Shown here: piece after piece, positions 16,620-25,212 of the stretch
How positions within the stretch are numbered: the first letter of the stretch is position 1
Layout of the letters: the number at the start of each line of letters is the position of its first letter
NCBI GenBank assembly: GCA_964620555.1
Contig: CAZUGZ010000008.1
Location: forward strand, 1-58,420
DNA from: JAPOQD01 sp964620555
Lineage (GTDB): Bacteria; Pseudomonadota; Gammaproteobacteria; Pseudomonadales; Halieaceae
Direction of reading: 5' to 3'
DNA length: 58,420 nucleotides
Notes under the pieces: model-generated
What the model saw: the letters and a program-made list of their open reading frames with translations, nothing else
Told to the model about the DNA's origin: nothing
The model's database searches: none
Made by a program: the position numbers and the translations under genes

Positions 16620-17798
16620 ATGTGGAAAAACACCCTGATGCGAAGTATCGCCTGGATGCTGATTGCCGTCGGCACGGTGGGTTGCAGCACCATCAGAGGT
16701 TGGTTCGACTGGTCCGAGGACGAAGATGCCAATGAGCCGGCGCCACTGGTGACTTTTACCCCGGAGGTGAAAATCGACAGACTGTGGAGCAGCGGTGTGG
16801 GGCAGGGGCAGGGGAAGATCTACAATTTCCTGACTCCGGTCATTGACGGCGACCGCATCTACGCGTTGGGCAGCGATGGCGTCATGGCGGTGTTGAACCG
16901 GCACAACGGCAGACAGATCTGGAAACGAAACCTGAAATTGCCTATGTCGGGTGGTGTCGGCCTCGGTGCCGGCCTGCTGGCGCTGGGCAGCAGCAATGGC
17001 GAGGTGCTGTTGCTGGACGCCGACAACGGTGCCGAATTGTGGCGGGTTGCGGTGAGTGGCGAAGTGTTGTCGCCGCCTCAGACAGACGGCTCGGTGGTGG
17101 TGGTACAAAGCTACGACGGGAAACTGCGCGGCCTCAGTGTGGCCGATGGCAGCGAATTGTGGGTATACGAGAACCCGGTTCCGGTGTTGACCATTCGCGG
17201 TACCGGCACACCGTTGATCGACGGCCGCCTGGTAATGGCCGGGTTTGCCAACGGCAAGGTGGTGGCGTTGAATGTGAAGACCGGTGTCCTGCAGTGGGAA
17301 GCGCGGGTGGCCATTGCCCAGGGTCGGTCCGAGATAGATCGGATCATCGATGTGGACGGCGAGATGTTGCTGTTCAACGAGGTGTTGTATGCGGTGAGCT
17401 ACCAGGGACGCCTGGTCGCCATCGAGGTCGGCTCCGGCCGCAAGCTCTGGCAGCAGGATGCCTCCAGCGCCGTGGGTATCGACCAGGGTTTCGGCAATGT
17501 ATACGTCTCCGAGGACAGTGGTTCGGTGGTGGCCTTCTATCGTACCGGCCAGGGGGTGCGCTGGGAGCAGCCGCGCCTGGAAAAGCGTCGCCTCAGTGCG
17601 CCCAAAGTGATCAAGGGTTTTGTGGCGGTGGGTGATTTTGAAGGCTACGTTCACCTGCTGTCCCAGACCGATGGGCATTTTGTGGGGCGCAAACAGGTGG
17701 ACGGAAAGGGGGTGCGTGCCAGTATGCTGGCGGTGGACGATGTGCTCTACGTATTTGGCAATAGCGGGAAACTGACCGCCCTGCGGGTCAGTGGCTGA
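16620..17798 (+). CDS. bamB: Outer-membrane assembly lipoprotein BamB
   Basis: A 392-aa lipoprotein (lipobox TVGC, Cys22) with an eight-bladed PQQ-type beta-propeller. Repeats of the form 'DGxVxALdaxtGxxxW' recur, for example NGEVLLLDADNGAELW, DGKLRGLSVADGSELW and NGKVVALNVKTGVLQW. It is the BamA-binding, non-essential part of the BAM complex. It sits one base after the yfgM stop and is followed by der. Confidence 0.95.
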   Translation: MWKNTLMRSIAWMLIAVGTVGCSTIRGWFDWSEDEDANEPAPLVTFTPEVKIDRLWSSGVGQGQGKIYNFLTPVIDGDRIYALGSDGVMAVLNRHNGRQIWKRNLKLPMSGGVGLGAGLLALGSSNGEVLLLDADNGAELWRVAVSGEVLSPPQTDGSVVVVQSYDGKLRGLSVADGSELWVYENPVPVLTIRGTGTPLIDGRLVMAGFANGKVVALNVKTGVLQWEARVAIAQGRSEIDRIIDVDGEMLLFNEVLYAVSYQGRLVAIEVGSGRKLWQQDASSAVGIDQGFGNVYVSEDSGSVVAFYRTGQGVRWEQPRLEKRRLSAPKVIKGFVAVGDFEGYVHLLSQTDGHFVGRKQVDGKGVRASMLAVDDVLYVFGNSGKLTALRVSG

Positions 17799-17836
17799 GC
17801 GCGGCCGGCGGTCCGTTCGGAACCCATGCAGCGTGC

Positions 17837-19246
17837 ATGCTACCCGTCATCGCCCTGGTGGGGCGCCCCAACGTAGGTAAATCGACGCTGTTCAACTGCC
17901 TCACCCGCACTCGGGACGCACTGGTGGCGGATGCCCCGGGTTTGACCCGCGACCGCAAATACGGCCTCGGGCGGATCGGCGCAAAGGGTTTTATCGCCAT
18001 TGATACTGGCGGCATTGAGGCGGCTCAGCAGGGCCTGGCGGCGCTGAGCGCGCAGCAGGCGCTGCTGGCGGCCGAAGAGGCGGACCTGGTGTGTCTGCTG
18101 GTGGATGCACGCGCCGGTCTGACCCCCGCCGATGTCGAACTCGCCGCCACTCTGCGCCGCCGCGGCCAGTCCTTCCACCTGCTGGCCAACAAGATTGACG
18201 GCGTCAACACGGAACAGGCCACGGCTGATTTCTATCGCCTTGGGGTGGATGTCCTGTACCCGCTGTCCGCCAGCCACGGCACCGGCGTCAAGGCGCTGAT
18301 GGAGCAACTGTTGTTGCCCTTTGCCGACCCCGATACCGACCTCGGGCCGGACCAGGCCGGTGCCGCCCCGGTGCGGGTTGCGATTATCGGTCGGCCCAAC
18401 GTCGGCAAGTCCACCCTGGTCAACCGCATGCTGGGTGAGCAACGGGTGCTGGTGTACGACCAGCCGGGTACCACCCGCGATAGCATCCCCATCGATTTCG
18501 AGCGCGGCGGCCGCCACTACACCCTGATCGATACCGCCGGGGTCCGGCGCCCGAAGAATGTCAGCCAGGCGGTGGAAAAGTTCTCCATCATCAAGACCCT
18601 GGAGGCCATTGACCACGCCCACGTGGTGCTGCTGTTGATGGATGCCGGTGAAGGGGTGGTGGAGCAGGACCTGCACCTGCTTGGGCACGCCGTGAACGCC
18701 GGCCGTGGGCTGGTCATTGCCATGAACAAATGGGATGGAGTGGATCGCGCCGCCCGCCAGCGCATTCGCTCGGAACTGGAGCGGCGTCTGCAGTTCATCG
18801 ATTACGCCGATGTCCATTTCATCTCTGCGCTGCACGGCAGCGCAGTCGGCAAACTCTACCCGTCTCTGCACAGTGCCTACGATTCCGCCACCCGCAAGTT
18901 GAATACCCGTCAGTTGAACGACATTCTCAGTGCCGCGTTGGAGCGGCATCCACCACCCCAGATCAACGGGCGTCGCATCAAGTTGCGCTATGCCCACGCG
19001 GGGGGGCAGAACCCACCGCTGGTAGTGATTCACGGCAACCAGACCGGAAAACTGCCGGCCAGCTATCGACGCTTTCTGGAGAACTTCTTTCGCCGCAAGC
19101 TGGAGCTGCGCGGCACGCCGCTGCGCATTGAATTCCGCGGGGGGGAAAACCCCTTCGCCCATCGGCCCAACGTGTTGAACCGGCGGCAAATGCAGAGCCG
19201 AAGGCGGCTGCTGCGCCACGCCAGGGGCAGGCGGAGGTCCCGGTGA
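17837..19246 (+). CDS. der: Ribosome-assembly GTPase Der (EngA)
   Basis: A 469-aa protein with two tandem GTPase domains. G1 motifs are GRPNVGKST (residues 9-17) and GRPNVGKST again near 190. G3 motifs are DTGG and DTAG; G4 motifs are NKID and NKWD. A KH-like C-terminal domain runs from about 375 and ends in a basic tail (RRLLRHARGRRRSR). It acts in 50S subunit maturation. The ATG at 17837 immediately precedes the G1 strand, as in homologues. It overlaps the haemoglobin gene by four bases (GTGA). Confidence 0.96.
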   Translation: MLPVIALVGRPNVGKSTLFNCLTRTRDALVADAPGLTRDRKYGLGRIGAKGFIAIDTGGIEAAQQGLAALSAQQALLAAEEADLVCLLVDARAGLTPADVELAATLRRRGQSFHLLANKIDGVNTEQATADFYRLGVDVLYPLSASHGTGVKALMEQLLLPFADPDTDLGPDQAGAAPVRVAIIGRPNVGKSTLVNRMLGEQRVLVYDQPGTTRDSIPIDFERGGRHYTLIDTAGVRRPKNVSQAVEKFSIIKTLEAIDHAHVVLLLMDAGEGVVEQDLHLLGHAVNAGRGLVIAMNKWDGVDRAARQRIRSELERRLQFIDYADVHFISALHGSAVGKLYPSLHSAYDSATRKLNTRQLNDILSAALERHPPPQINGRRIKLRYAHAGGQNPPLVVIHGNQTGKLPASYRRFLENFFRRKLELRGTPLRIEFRGGENPFAHRPNVLNRRQMQSRRRLLRHARGRRRSR

Positions 19247-19626
19247 ACGCGCAGCTCGCCGATATCGACAGCCGCCCGCGGGTCGAGCAATTGGTGGAGG
19301 CCTTCTACGCCAGGGTTCTGGTCGACCCACTACTGGCTCCCATTTTCCTCGACGTGGCGGCGGTCGATCTGGAGCGGCATTTGCGCCACATCGAGGATTA
19401 CTGGTGCAAATTGCTTTTGGGTGAGACCGACTATCGGCGCCACACCATGAATATTCACCGCGAGTTGCACGGTCAGCGGCCGCTGCGTGAAGAGGATTAC
19501 CAGCGTTGGCTGGAGCTGTTCGTGAGCAGCGTGGACGCCAATTTTTGCGGCCCCCGGGCCGAACGAGCCAAGCAGGTGGCCACCAACATCGCCGGCAATA
19601 TGCAAAACCGGATGCCGCCCCCATGA
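19243..19626 (+). CDS. Group III truncated haemoglobin
   Basis: A 127-aa globin of the TrHb3 type. Family features are LVEAFYARVLVDPLLAPIF at the start, ERHLRHIEDYWCKLLLG in the middle, and the proximal His in TMNIHREL. TrHb3 proteins bind O2 or NO and are linked to microaerobic or nitrosative life. The start is GTG overlapping the der stop, with GGAGG at 19233-19237. It closes the ndk-to-der direction and may be translated from the der message. Confidence 0.85.
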   Translation: MNAQLADIDSRPRVEQLVEAFYARVLVDPLLAPIFLDVAAVDLERHLRHIEDYWCKLLLGETDYRRHTMNIHRELHGQRPLREEDYQRWLELFVSSVDANFCGPRAERAKQVATNIAGNMQNRMPPP

Positions 19627-19677
19627 GTGGCTGCCGCCCCAGTCAGCAAAATCAGCGGCATTTGGTCGTTTCCGCCA

Positions 19678-19706
19678 TTGAGTTGCGTTGGTGGGTGGCC
19701 CATACT
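19678..19706 (+). promoter_or_regulatory. Predicted sigma-70 promoter of the catabolic operon
   Basis: TTGAGT (19678-19683), a 17-base spacer, then CATACT (19701-19706). An AGGAGG ribosome site follows at 19730-19735 and the ATG at 19742. This is a good match with correct spacing, in the gap after the haemoglobin gene. Confidence 0.55.
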
Positions 19707-19741
19707 GCGGGGCGATTTTGTCTTCTGCCAGGAGGTCCGGT

Positions 19742-20749
19742 ATGAGGCAGCCCACTGTTCTCAGTCAGGAGTTTGAGTTGGGCTTTACCTACACTCGCTC
19801 CACCGGCCCCGTGATCGGCCGCTTCCTGACCGAACTTCGGGCGAGGAAACTGGTGGGCACCCGCGGCAGCGATGGTCGGGTCTACGTGCCACCGATGGAA
19901 TTTGATCCGGTGACCGCCGAGGCGCTCACTGAATTCGTCGAAGTCGGCGACGCGGGGGAGGTGGTGAGTTGGTGCTGGGTCAATGAACCGCGTGCCTCCC
20001 ACCCGCACCAGCACCCCTTTGCCTGGGCACTGATTCGTCTGGACGGTGCTGATGTGCCCATGCTGCACAGCATTTGCGCCGCCAACGAGGCGGAGCTGCA
20101 CAGTGGCATGCGGGTCCGCGCCCAGTGGGTGGAGGAACCCCAGGGTTTCATTACCGATATCGCCTGTTTTGTGCCCGCATCCGCCGCGCGGGAGACGACG
20201 CCCGGCGTAGTGGTCACGGACGGGACCGACGCAGCGGAGTCGGAACCGATCAACGGCATCGATGCGCCGGTCTACCTGAAGTACCGCTTCACCGCGGGCG
20301 AGGCGACCAGCCGTTATCTCGATGCCGTGCGCCAGGGGCGTCTGGTCGGGCAGCGCTGTCCCCAGTGCCGGAAAGTCTACATCCCTCCGCGCGGGTCGTG
20401 TGCAGCCTGCGGCGTGGCCACCGAGGAAGAGGTGGAACTGTCCGACAAATGTACAGTGGAGTCCTTTACCATCGTCCATATTCCCATTCCCGGCAATCCG
20501 GTCAAACCACCCTACGTGGTTGCCAACCTGATTCCCGACGGGGCCAACATTTCCTTCATTCACCTGCTCGGTGAATGTGTCAATGAAGAGGTGCGCAAGG
20601 GGCAGCGGGTGCAGGCAGTGTGGAAGCCCAGGGAGGAGTGGGATTACGCGATGGAAAATATCCGCTATTTCAAACCCATCGACGAAGCGGATGTGCCCAT
20701 GGAGCAGATCGGCAAGCTGCCGGTTGGGGGTTGGGGAGGCGAAACATGA
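19742..20749 (+). CDS. Tandem DUF35 (OB-fold/zinc-ribbon) acyl-CoA partner protein
   Basis: A 335-aa protein built of two DUF35-like halves. The second half has the rubredoxin-like zinc ribbon (CPQC...CAAC, about residues 206-224) followed by an OB fold (YVVANLIPDGANISFIHLL). The first half has the same layout (LRARKLVGTRGSDGRVYVPP) but has lost the four cysteines. DUF35 proteins form complexes with thiolase-fold enzymes such as Ltp2/ChsH2 in steroid side-chain degradation; the next two genes are such enzymes. The start is chosen by AGGAGG 6 bases upstream. It overlaps the next gene by ATGA. Confidence 0.85.
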   Translation: MRQPTVLSQEFELGFTYTRSTGPVIGRFLTELRARKLVGTRGSDGRVYVPPMEFDPVTAEALTEFVEVGDAGEVVSWCWVNEPRASHPHQHPFAWALIRLDGADVPMLHSICAANEAELHSGMRVRAQWVEEPQGFITDIACFVPASAARETTPGVVVTDGTDAAESEPINGIDAPVYLKYRFTAGEATSRYLDAVRQGRLVGQRCPQCRKVYIPPRGSCAACGVATEEEVELSDKCTVESFTIVHIPIPGNPVKPPYVVANLIPDGANISFIHLLGECVNEEVRKGQRVQAVWKPREEWDYAMENIRYFKPIDEADVPMEQIGKLPVGGWGGET

Positions 20750-21807
20750 GAGAGATCGGCGTGGTTTCCTTCGCCCAACTGGACTGCAGGCGCAATGTGG
20801 GCGCCAACAATGAAGTGGAATTGATCATGCCGGTGGTCAAGCAGGCCCTGGCCGAGGCCGGGCTGAGCAGCGTGCAACAGGTGGACTTCACCTGTTCCGG
20901 CAGTTGCGACTACCAGCAGGGTTCGGCCTTCGCCTTCGTGCTGGGGGTGGATGCCCTGGGTGCGGTACCGCCGATCCCGGAATCCCACGTCGAGATGGAC
21001 GCGGCCTGGGCCCTGTACGAAGCGATCCTGAAAATTCGCATGGGCGACGCGGATTCTGCGTTGATTTACGGTTTTGGCAAATCTTCACCCGGCGAGCTGC
21101 CGACCGTGCTGTCGCAGCAGCTGGACCCCTATTTCCTTGCGCCGCTGTGGGTAGACACGGTCAGCCTGGCCGCCCTGCAGGCGCGCCTGATGCTGGACCA
21201 GGGCGTCATCAGTGAGCGCGACATGGCAGAGGTGGTGGCCCGTTCGCGACGCAATGCACTGGCCAACAATCCCCACGCCCAGTTGCGGGGCGAAGTCAGC
21301 GCCACCGAGCTGCTGGAGGTCGAACCCTGGGTCTCGCCCCTGCGCAAGCACGATTGCTGCCCCATCTCCGATGGCGCCTCGGCCATGGTGATCTGCACTG
21401 TGGAACAGGCGCGCTCGTGGAATCGGCCCTGCGCCGTGATCAGCGGCATCGACCATCGCATCGAAAGCCACAACCTGGGGGCGCGCGACCTGACTCGCTC
21501 GGTCTCCACCGAAGGGGCTGCCAAACGGGCCGGCGTCGACCGGGGGCCGGTGGAGGTTGCGGAGTTGTATGCCCCGTTCAGTCATCAGGAAATCATTCTG
21601 ACGCGAGCGCTTGGGCTGGGCGAGGACACCGATATCAACCCCTCGGGTGGCGTGCTGGCCGGCAACCAGATGATGGCCTCGGGACTGTCCCGCATCGGTG
21701 AGGTGGCACTGCGCATACTCGATGGCAAGGTTCGGCGCGGCGTGGCCCACGCCACCAGCGGACCCTGTCTGCAACACAACCTGGTGACTGTGCTGGAGGC
21801 GGCGTAA
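20746..21807 (+). CDS. Thiolase-fold lipid-transfer-type protein (Ltp/SCP2-thiolase), copy 1
   Basis: A 353-aa thiolase-superfamily protein. Where classical thiolases have the nucleophilic Cys (CASG), this one reads SHVEMDAAWALYEA, so that cysteine is absent. The C-terminal active-site strands remain (DINPSGGVLAGNQMMASG, then ATSGPCLQHN). Such proteins work with a second thiolase-like chain and a DUF35 protein, often as retro-aldolases on CoA esters with branched side chains. The family and missing Cys are seen; the reaction is inferred. It overlaps both neighbours (ATGA before, TAATG after). Confidence 0.82.
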   Translation: MREIGVVSFAQLDCRRNVGANNEVELIMPVVKQALAEAGLSSVQQVDFTCSGSCDYQQGSAFAFVLGVDALGAVPPIPESHVEMDAAWALYEAILKIRMGDADSALIYGFGKSSPGELPTVLSQQLDPYFLAPLWVDTVSLAALQARLMLDQGVISERDMAEVVARSRRNALANNPHAQLRGEVSATELLEVEPWVSPLRKHDCCPISDGASAMVICTVEQARSWNRPCAVISGIDHRIESHNLGARDLTRSVSTEGAAKRAGVDRGPVEVAELYAPFSHQEIILTRALGLGEDTDINPSGGVLAGNQMMASGLSRIGEVALRILDGKVRRGVAHATSGPCLQHNLVTVLEAA

Positions 21808-22970
21808 TGGCGAATTTGGCAGCAGTGGTGGGCGTCGGACAAACCCGCTACCAGACCCGGCGAGGCGATGTCTCCATTGCCGGCCTGGTGCGCGAGGCCG
21901 CGGAGGCGGCCCTGCAGGACGCCGGCCTGGAGTGGGATGCCATTGAAGCGGTGATCGTCGGCAAGGCCCCGGATATGTTCGAAGGGGTGGTGATGCCCGA
22001 GTGCTATCTGACCGACGCCCTGGGCGCCAACGGCAAGCCGCTGCTGCGCGTGCACACAGCGGGTTCGGTGGGCGGATCCACCGCCCTGGTGGCGGCCTCC
22101 CACGTCCAGTGTGGCAGCTTTCAGCGAGTGTTGACGGTAACCTTCGAAAAGCAATCCGAGTCCAACGCCATGTGGGCGCTGTCCGGCAAACACCCGTTTT
22201 CACCACACCTGAACGCCGGGGCCGGGGGCTATTTCGCGCCCATCATGCGCGAGTACATACGGCGTTCCAAAGCGCCGTACGATGTGGGCATCAAGGTGGC
22301 TACCAAGGACCGTCTGCACGGTGCCCGCAATCCGCTGGCGCACCTGCAATTGCCGAACATTAGCATGCAGGAAGTGGAAGCCTCTCCCATGCTGTGGGAT
22401 CCGATTCGCTTCCTGGAGAGCTGCCCGTCGTCCGACGGGGCCTGTGCCATGGTCATTGCCGAGCAATCGCTGGTGGCCGAGTCTACGAGCCGGCCGGCCT
22501 GGATCAAGGGGGTCGCCATGCGTTCCGAACCGACCCAGTACGCGGGTCGCGATGAAGTGGACCCGCAGGCGGGCCGCGATTGTGTGAAAGACGTGTACAG
22601 TCAGGCCGGTATCACCAATCCGCGTCGGCAACTCGACTGCGCCGAGGTCTACGTGCCGTTCTCCTGGTACGAGCCCATGTGGTTGGAAAACCTGGGTTTT
22701 GCCGAACTGAACCAGGGTTGGAAACTGACCATGGACGGAGCCACTTCCCAGGACGAGGGGGGCGACATCCCCTGGAACTGTTCCGGTGGGGTGTTGTCCT
22801 CCAATCCCATCGGTGCCTCCGGAATGATCCGTTTTGCTGAAGCCGCACGCCAGGTTCGTGGTGATGCCGGAGACTGTCAGGTGGAGGGTGCACGCACCGC
22901 CCTGGGCCACGCCTATGGTGGTGGCGCCCAGTTCTTTTCCATGTGGATTGTCAGTGCCCAGCGAGACTGA
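21807..22970 (+). CDS. Thiolase-fold lipid-transfer-type protein (Ltp/SCP2-thiolase), copy 2
   Basis: A 387-aa partner of the previous gene. The start MANLAAVVGVGQTRY is typical of SCP2-type thiolases. At the nucleophile position it reads RVHTAGSVGGSTALVAA, with Ala/Gly in place of Cys. The later motifs persist: CPSSDGACAMVIAE, CSGGVLSSNPIGASG and GHAYGGGAQF. Two cysteine-less chains next to a DUF35 protein recall the mycobacterial Ltp3/Ltp4 arrangement. Claisen thiolysis is therefore unlikely; aldol cleavage is the better guess. The reading frame starts inside the preceding stop. Confidence 0.83.
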   Translation: MANLAAVVGVGQTRYQTRRGDVSIAGLVREAAEAALQDAGLEWDAIEAVIVGKAPDMFEGVVMPECYLTDALGANGKPLLRVHTAGSVGGSTALVAASHVQCGSFQRVLTVTFEKQSESNAMWALSGKHPFSPHLNAGAGGYFAPIMREYIRRSKAPYDVGIKVATKDRLHGARNPLAHLQLPNISMQEVEASPMLWDPIRFLESCPSSDGACAMVIAEQSLVAESTSRPAWIKGVAMRSEPTQYAGRDEVDPQAGRDCVKDVYSQAGITNPRRQLDCAEVYVPFSWYEPMWLENLGFAELNQGWKLTMDGATSQDEGGDIPWNCSGGVLSSNPIGASGMIRFAEAARQVRGDAGDCQVEGARTALGHAYGGGAQFFSMWIVSAQRD

Positions 22971-23055
22971 AGCCGTGCGTGGCGGTTACAATCCGGCCGA
23001 ACCGGAACAGCGCACCAATCCACAGGCACACCACACAGAGCACGGAGTCAAAGCC

Positions 23056-23874
23056 ATGGCGGAACTGGATATCAGTACCTCGGACTGTATCGTGGAACGG
23101 CAGGACGAGATATTGATCGTCACTCTCAATCGGCCCGAGGTCAAAAATGCCATCAGCCCGGAAATGCTGTTGGGCATGTACCGGGCCTGGCGCCTGCTCG
23201 ATGAGGAGGACGGTCTGCACTGTGCGATAATTACTGCCAATGGTGGTACCTTCTGCGCTGGCATGGACCTGAAGGCGGGTGCCGAGGGAGAGCATCACGC
23301 CACCGAAGAGTTCCTGAAGGTGATGAGTGAAGTGCCGAATCTGCATTGGCAGGCGTTGTTGCGCGACGACCGCCCCTGCAAACCCCTGATTCTGGCGGTG
23401 GAGGGCTACGCCCTGGCCGGCGGCACCGAGATTCTGGGAGGTACCGATATCCGGGTTGCCGCCGAGGACGCCATTTTCGGATTGACCGAAGTGGCTCGCG
23501 GCCTGTATCCCATGGGGGGCTCCAGCATTCGCCTGCGGCGCCAGATTCCCTACTGTCTGGCGGCGGAACTGCTGCTTTGTGGTGAGCAGATCAGCGCGCG
23601 GCAAGCGCTGCAATTCGGTTTGATCAACCGCGTCGTGCCCAAGGGGGAAAGCTTGAACGAAGCGATCAGGATAGGACGGCGCATCTGTGCCAATGGCCCG
23701 CTGGCAGTGCGGGCGGTGACCCGCTCCCTGCGCGAACACCAGGAGTGCATGCCGGAGGCGGAGGCGATGCTGGCATCAGACCAACTGGCCCATCCGGTGC
23801 TCGCCTCCAGTGATGCGCGCGAGGGCATGCGTGCCTTCAAGGAAAAGCGCCCTGCGGCGTTTAGAGGAGAATGA
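23056..23874 (+). CDS. Enoyl-CoA hydratase/isomerase (crotonase) family
   Basis: A 272-aa crotonase. The opening is ILIVTLNRPEVKNAIS; the oxyanion strand is GGTFCAGMDLKAG. The Glu-bearing helix region is EGYALAGGTEILGGTDIRVA, followed by EVARGLYPMGGSS. A typical C-terminal AREGMRAFKEKR closes it. It probably hydrates the unsaturated CoA ester that feeds the aldolase/thiolase pair. The start is ATG at 23056 after an 85-base gap. The stop lies inside the next gene's leader (ATGATCATG). Confidence 0.9.
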   Translation: MAELDISTSDCIVERQDEILIVTLNRPEVKNAISPEMLLGMYRAWRLLDEEDGLHCAIITANGGTFCAGMDLKAGAEGEHHATEEFLKVMSEVPNLHWQALLRDDRPCKPLILAVEGYALAGGTEILGGTDIRVAAEDAIFGLTEVARGLYPMGGSSIRLRRQIPYCLAAELLLCGEQISARQALQFGLINRVVPKGESLNEAIRIGRRICANGPLAVRAVTRSLREHQECMPEAEAMLASDQLAHPVLASSDAREGMRAFKEKRPAAFRGE

Positions 23875-23876
23875 TC

Positions 23877-25025
23877 ATGGCTGGACCTTTGCAAGGCCTC
23901 AAGATTATGGAAATGGCGGGTATCGGGCCAGGACCCTTTGCCGCGATGCTGCTGTCGGACCTGGGAGCCGATGTGATTCGCGTGGACCGGCCCGGTGCCT
24001 CCGCGTTTGCTGCCTCCCGGGACCCGGCGGATGTAATGCAGCGGGGTCGACGTTCCATCGCCATCGATTTGAAGAACGAGGCCGGGGTGGCTGCCGCCCT
24101 GGAACTGGCGGACTCCGTCGACGTGTTGACCGAGGGTTTTCGCCCCGGAGTCATGGAAAAACTGGGGCTGGGTCCCGAAGTGTGTCTGGCCCGCAACCCG
24201 CGCCTGATCTATGCGCGCATGACCGGCTGGGGTCAGCACGGTCCGCTGGCTCATGCCGCCGGGCACGATATCAACTACATCGCCATCACCGGTGCCCTGG
24301 CGTCCATCGGGCGCCGCGATTCCGGTCCGGTGCCACCGCTGAATCTGCTGGGCGATTTTGCTGGCGGCTCCATGTATCTGGTGATGGGTATTCTCGCTGC
24401 GCTGTTTGAGCGCCAACAGTCCGGGCGCGGCCAGGTGATCGACGCGGCCATAACCGACGGGGTGATTTCGCTGATGGCGATGATGCAGGGGTTTCAGGGG
24501 ATGGGGAGGTGGGAGCAGCAGCGTCAGACCAATATGCTGGATGGCGGGGCACCGTATTACGATACCTACCAGTGTGCCGACGGCGAATGGGTCGGCATTG
24601 GCTCGATTGAGCCCAAGTTTTATGCTCTGTTGATGGAGAAACTGGGGATGGAGTCGGACGGGCACACCATGGAAGACCAGATGGACAGGCAACGGTGGCC
24701 GCAGTTGAAACGACGCATCGCCGAAATCATCCGGGGCAAAAGCCGTGAGGAGTGGTGCCGTATCATGGAGGGTACAGATGTCTGTTTCGCCCCGGTGCTG
24801 AGTATGACTGAAGCGGTGGAACACCCACACAACCGGGCCAGGGATTCTTTTGTCGAGCGTGGCGGTTGTTGGCAAACCGCACCGGCACCGCGTTTCAGCC
24901 GCACCCAGGGAGAGATTCAGCGGGATCCGGTAGCCGCCGGTGCCGATACCACGGAAATTCTTGCCGAACTGGGTATGGATGAGGCAGCAATAGAGGACCT
25001 CAGGCAATCGGGAGCGGTGTTCTGA
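23877..25025 (+). CDS. Alpha-methylacyl-CoA racemase (CaiB/BaiF CoA-transferase family)
   Basis: A 382-aa class III CoA-transferase-fold protein that matches racemases rather than transferases. The His motif is AGHDINYIA, followed by PLNLLGDFAGG with the catalytic Asp, and LDGGAPYYDTY near residue 220. AMACR moves (2R)-methylacyl-CoA to the (2S) form that acyl-CoA dehydrogenases accept, as in bile acid, cholesterol and pristanate breakdown. Two ATGs compete; 23877 has GAGGAG at 23864-23869 with 7 bases of spacing, while 23871 is too close. Confidence 0.87.
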   Translation: MAGPLQGLKIMEMAGIGPGPFAAMLLSDLGADVIRVDRPGASAFAASRDPADVMQRGRRSIAIDLKNEAGVAAALELADSVDVLTEGFRPGVMEKLGLGPEVCLARNPRLIYARMTGWGQHGPLAHAAGHDINYIAITGALASIGRRDSGPVPPLNLLGDFAGGSMYLVMGILAALFERQQSGRGQVIDAAITDGVISLMAMMQGFQGMGRWEQQRQTNMLDGGAPYYDTYQCADGEWVGIGSIEPKFYALLMEKLGMESDGHTMEDQMDRQRWPQLKRRIAEIIRGKSREEWCRIMEGTDVCFAPVLSMTEAVEHPHNRARDSFVERGGCWQTAPAPRFSRTQGEIQRDPVAAGADTTEILAELGMDEAAIEDLRQSGAVF

Positions 25026-25116
25026 GGATGACGGAATCGATGGCAGGCAGGTGTGGGATGTCGGTCACTCGCGACCGGCACAAATCGGTAACGGGTCTTC
25101 CTGGAGAAACGGACGC

Positions 25117-25136
25117 CGAAGTTTCGCTGAACTTCG
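25117..25136. repeat. Inverted repeat in the 187-base gap before the carboxylase
   Basis: CGAAGTT and AACTTCG form a perfect 7-bp stem around TCGCTG. No T run follows, so an operator or attenuator is more likely than a terminator. It suggests that the carboxylase genes may have their own control. Nothing else was recognised in the gap 25026-25212. Confidence 0.4.
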
Positions 25137-25212
25137 CCACGCTGCGTCATTCTGGTGCGGCGTATGTCCATTGGATGTGAACTGTGTTCCGAAGGCGCTT
25201 GAGAGAGAACGT

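Noticed and set aside
17840..19624. 594-codon open frame on the minus strand
   Set aside because: Antisense of der and the haemoglobin gene; composition typical of a shadow.
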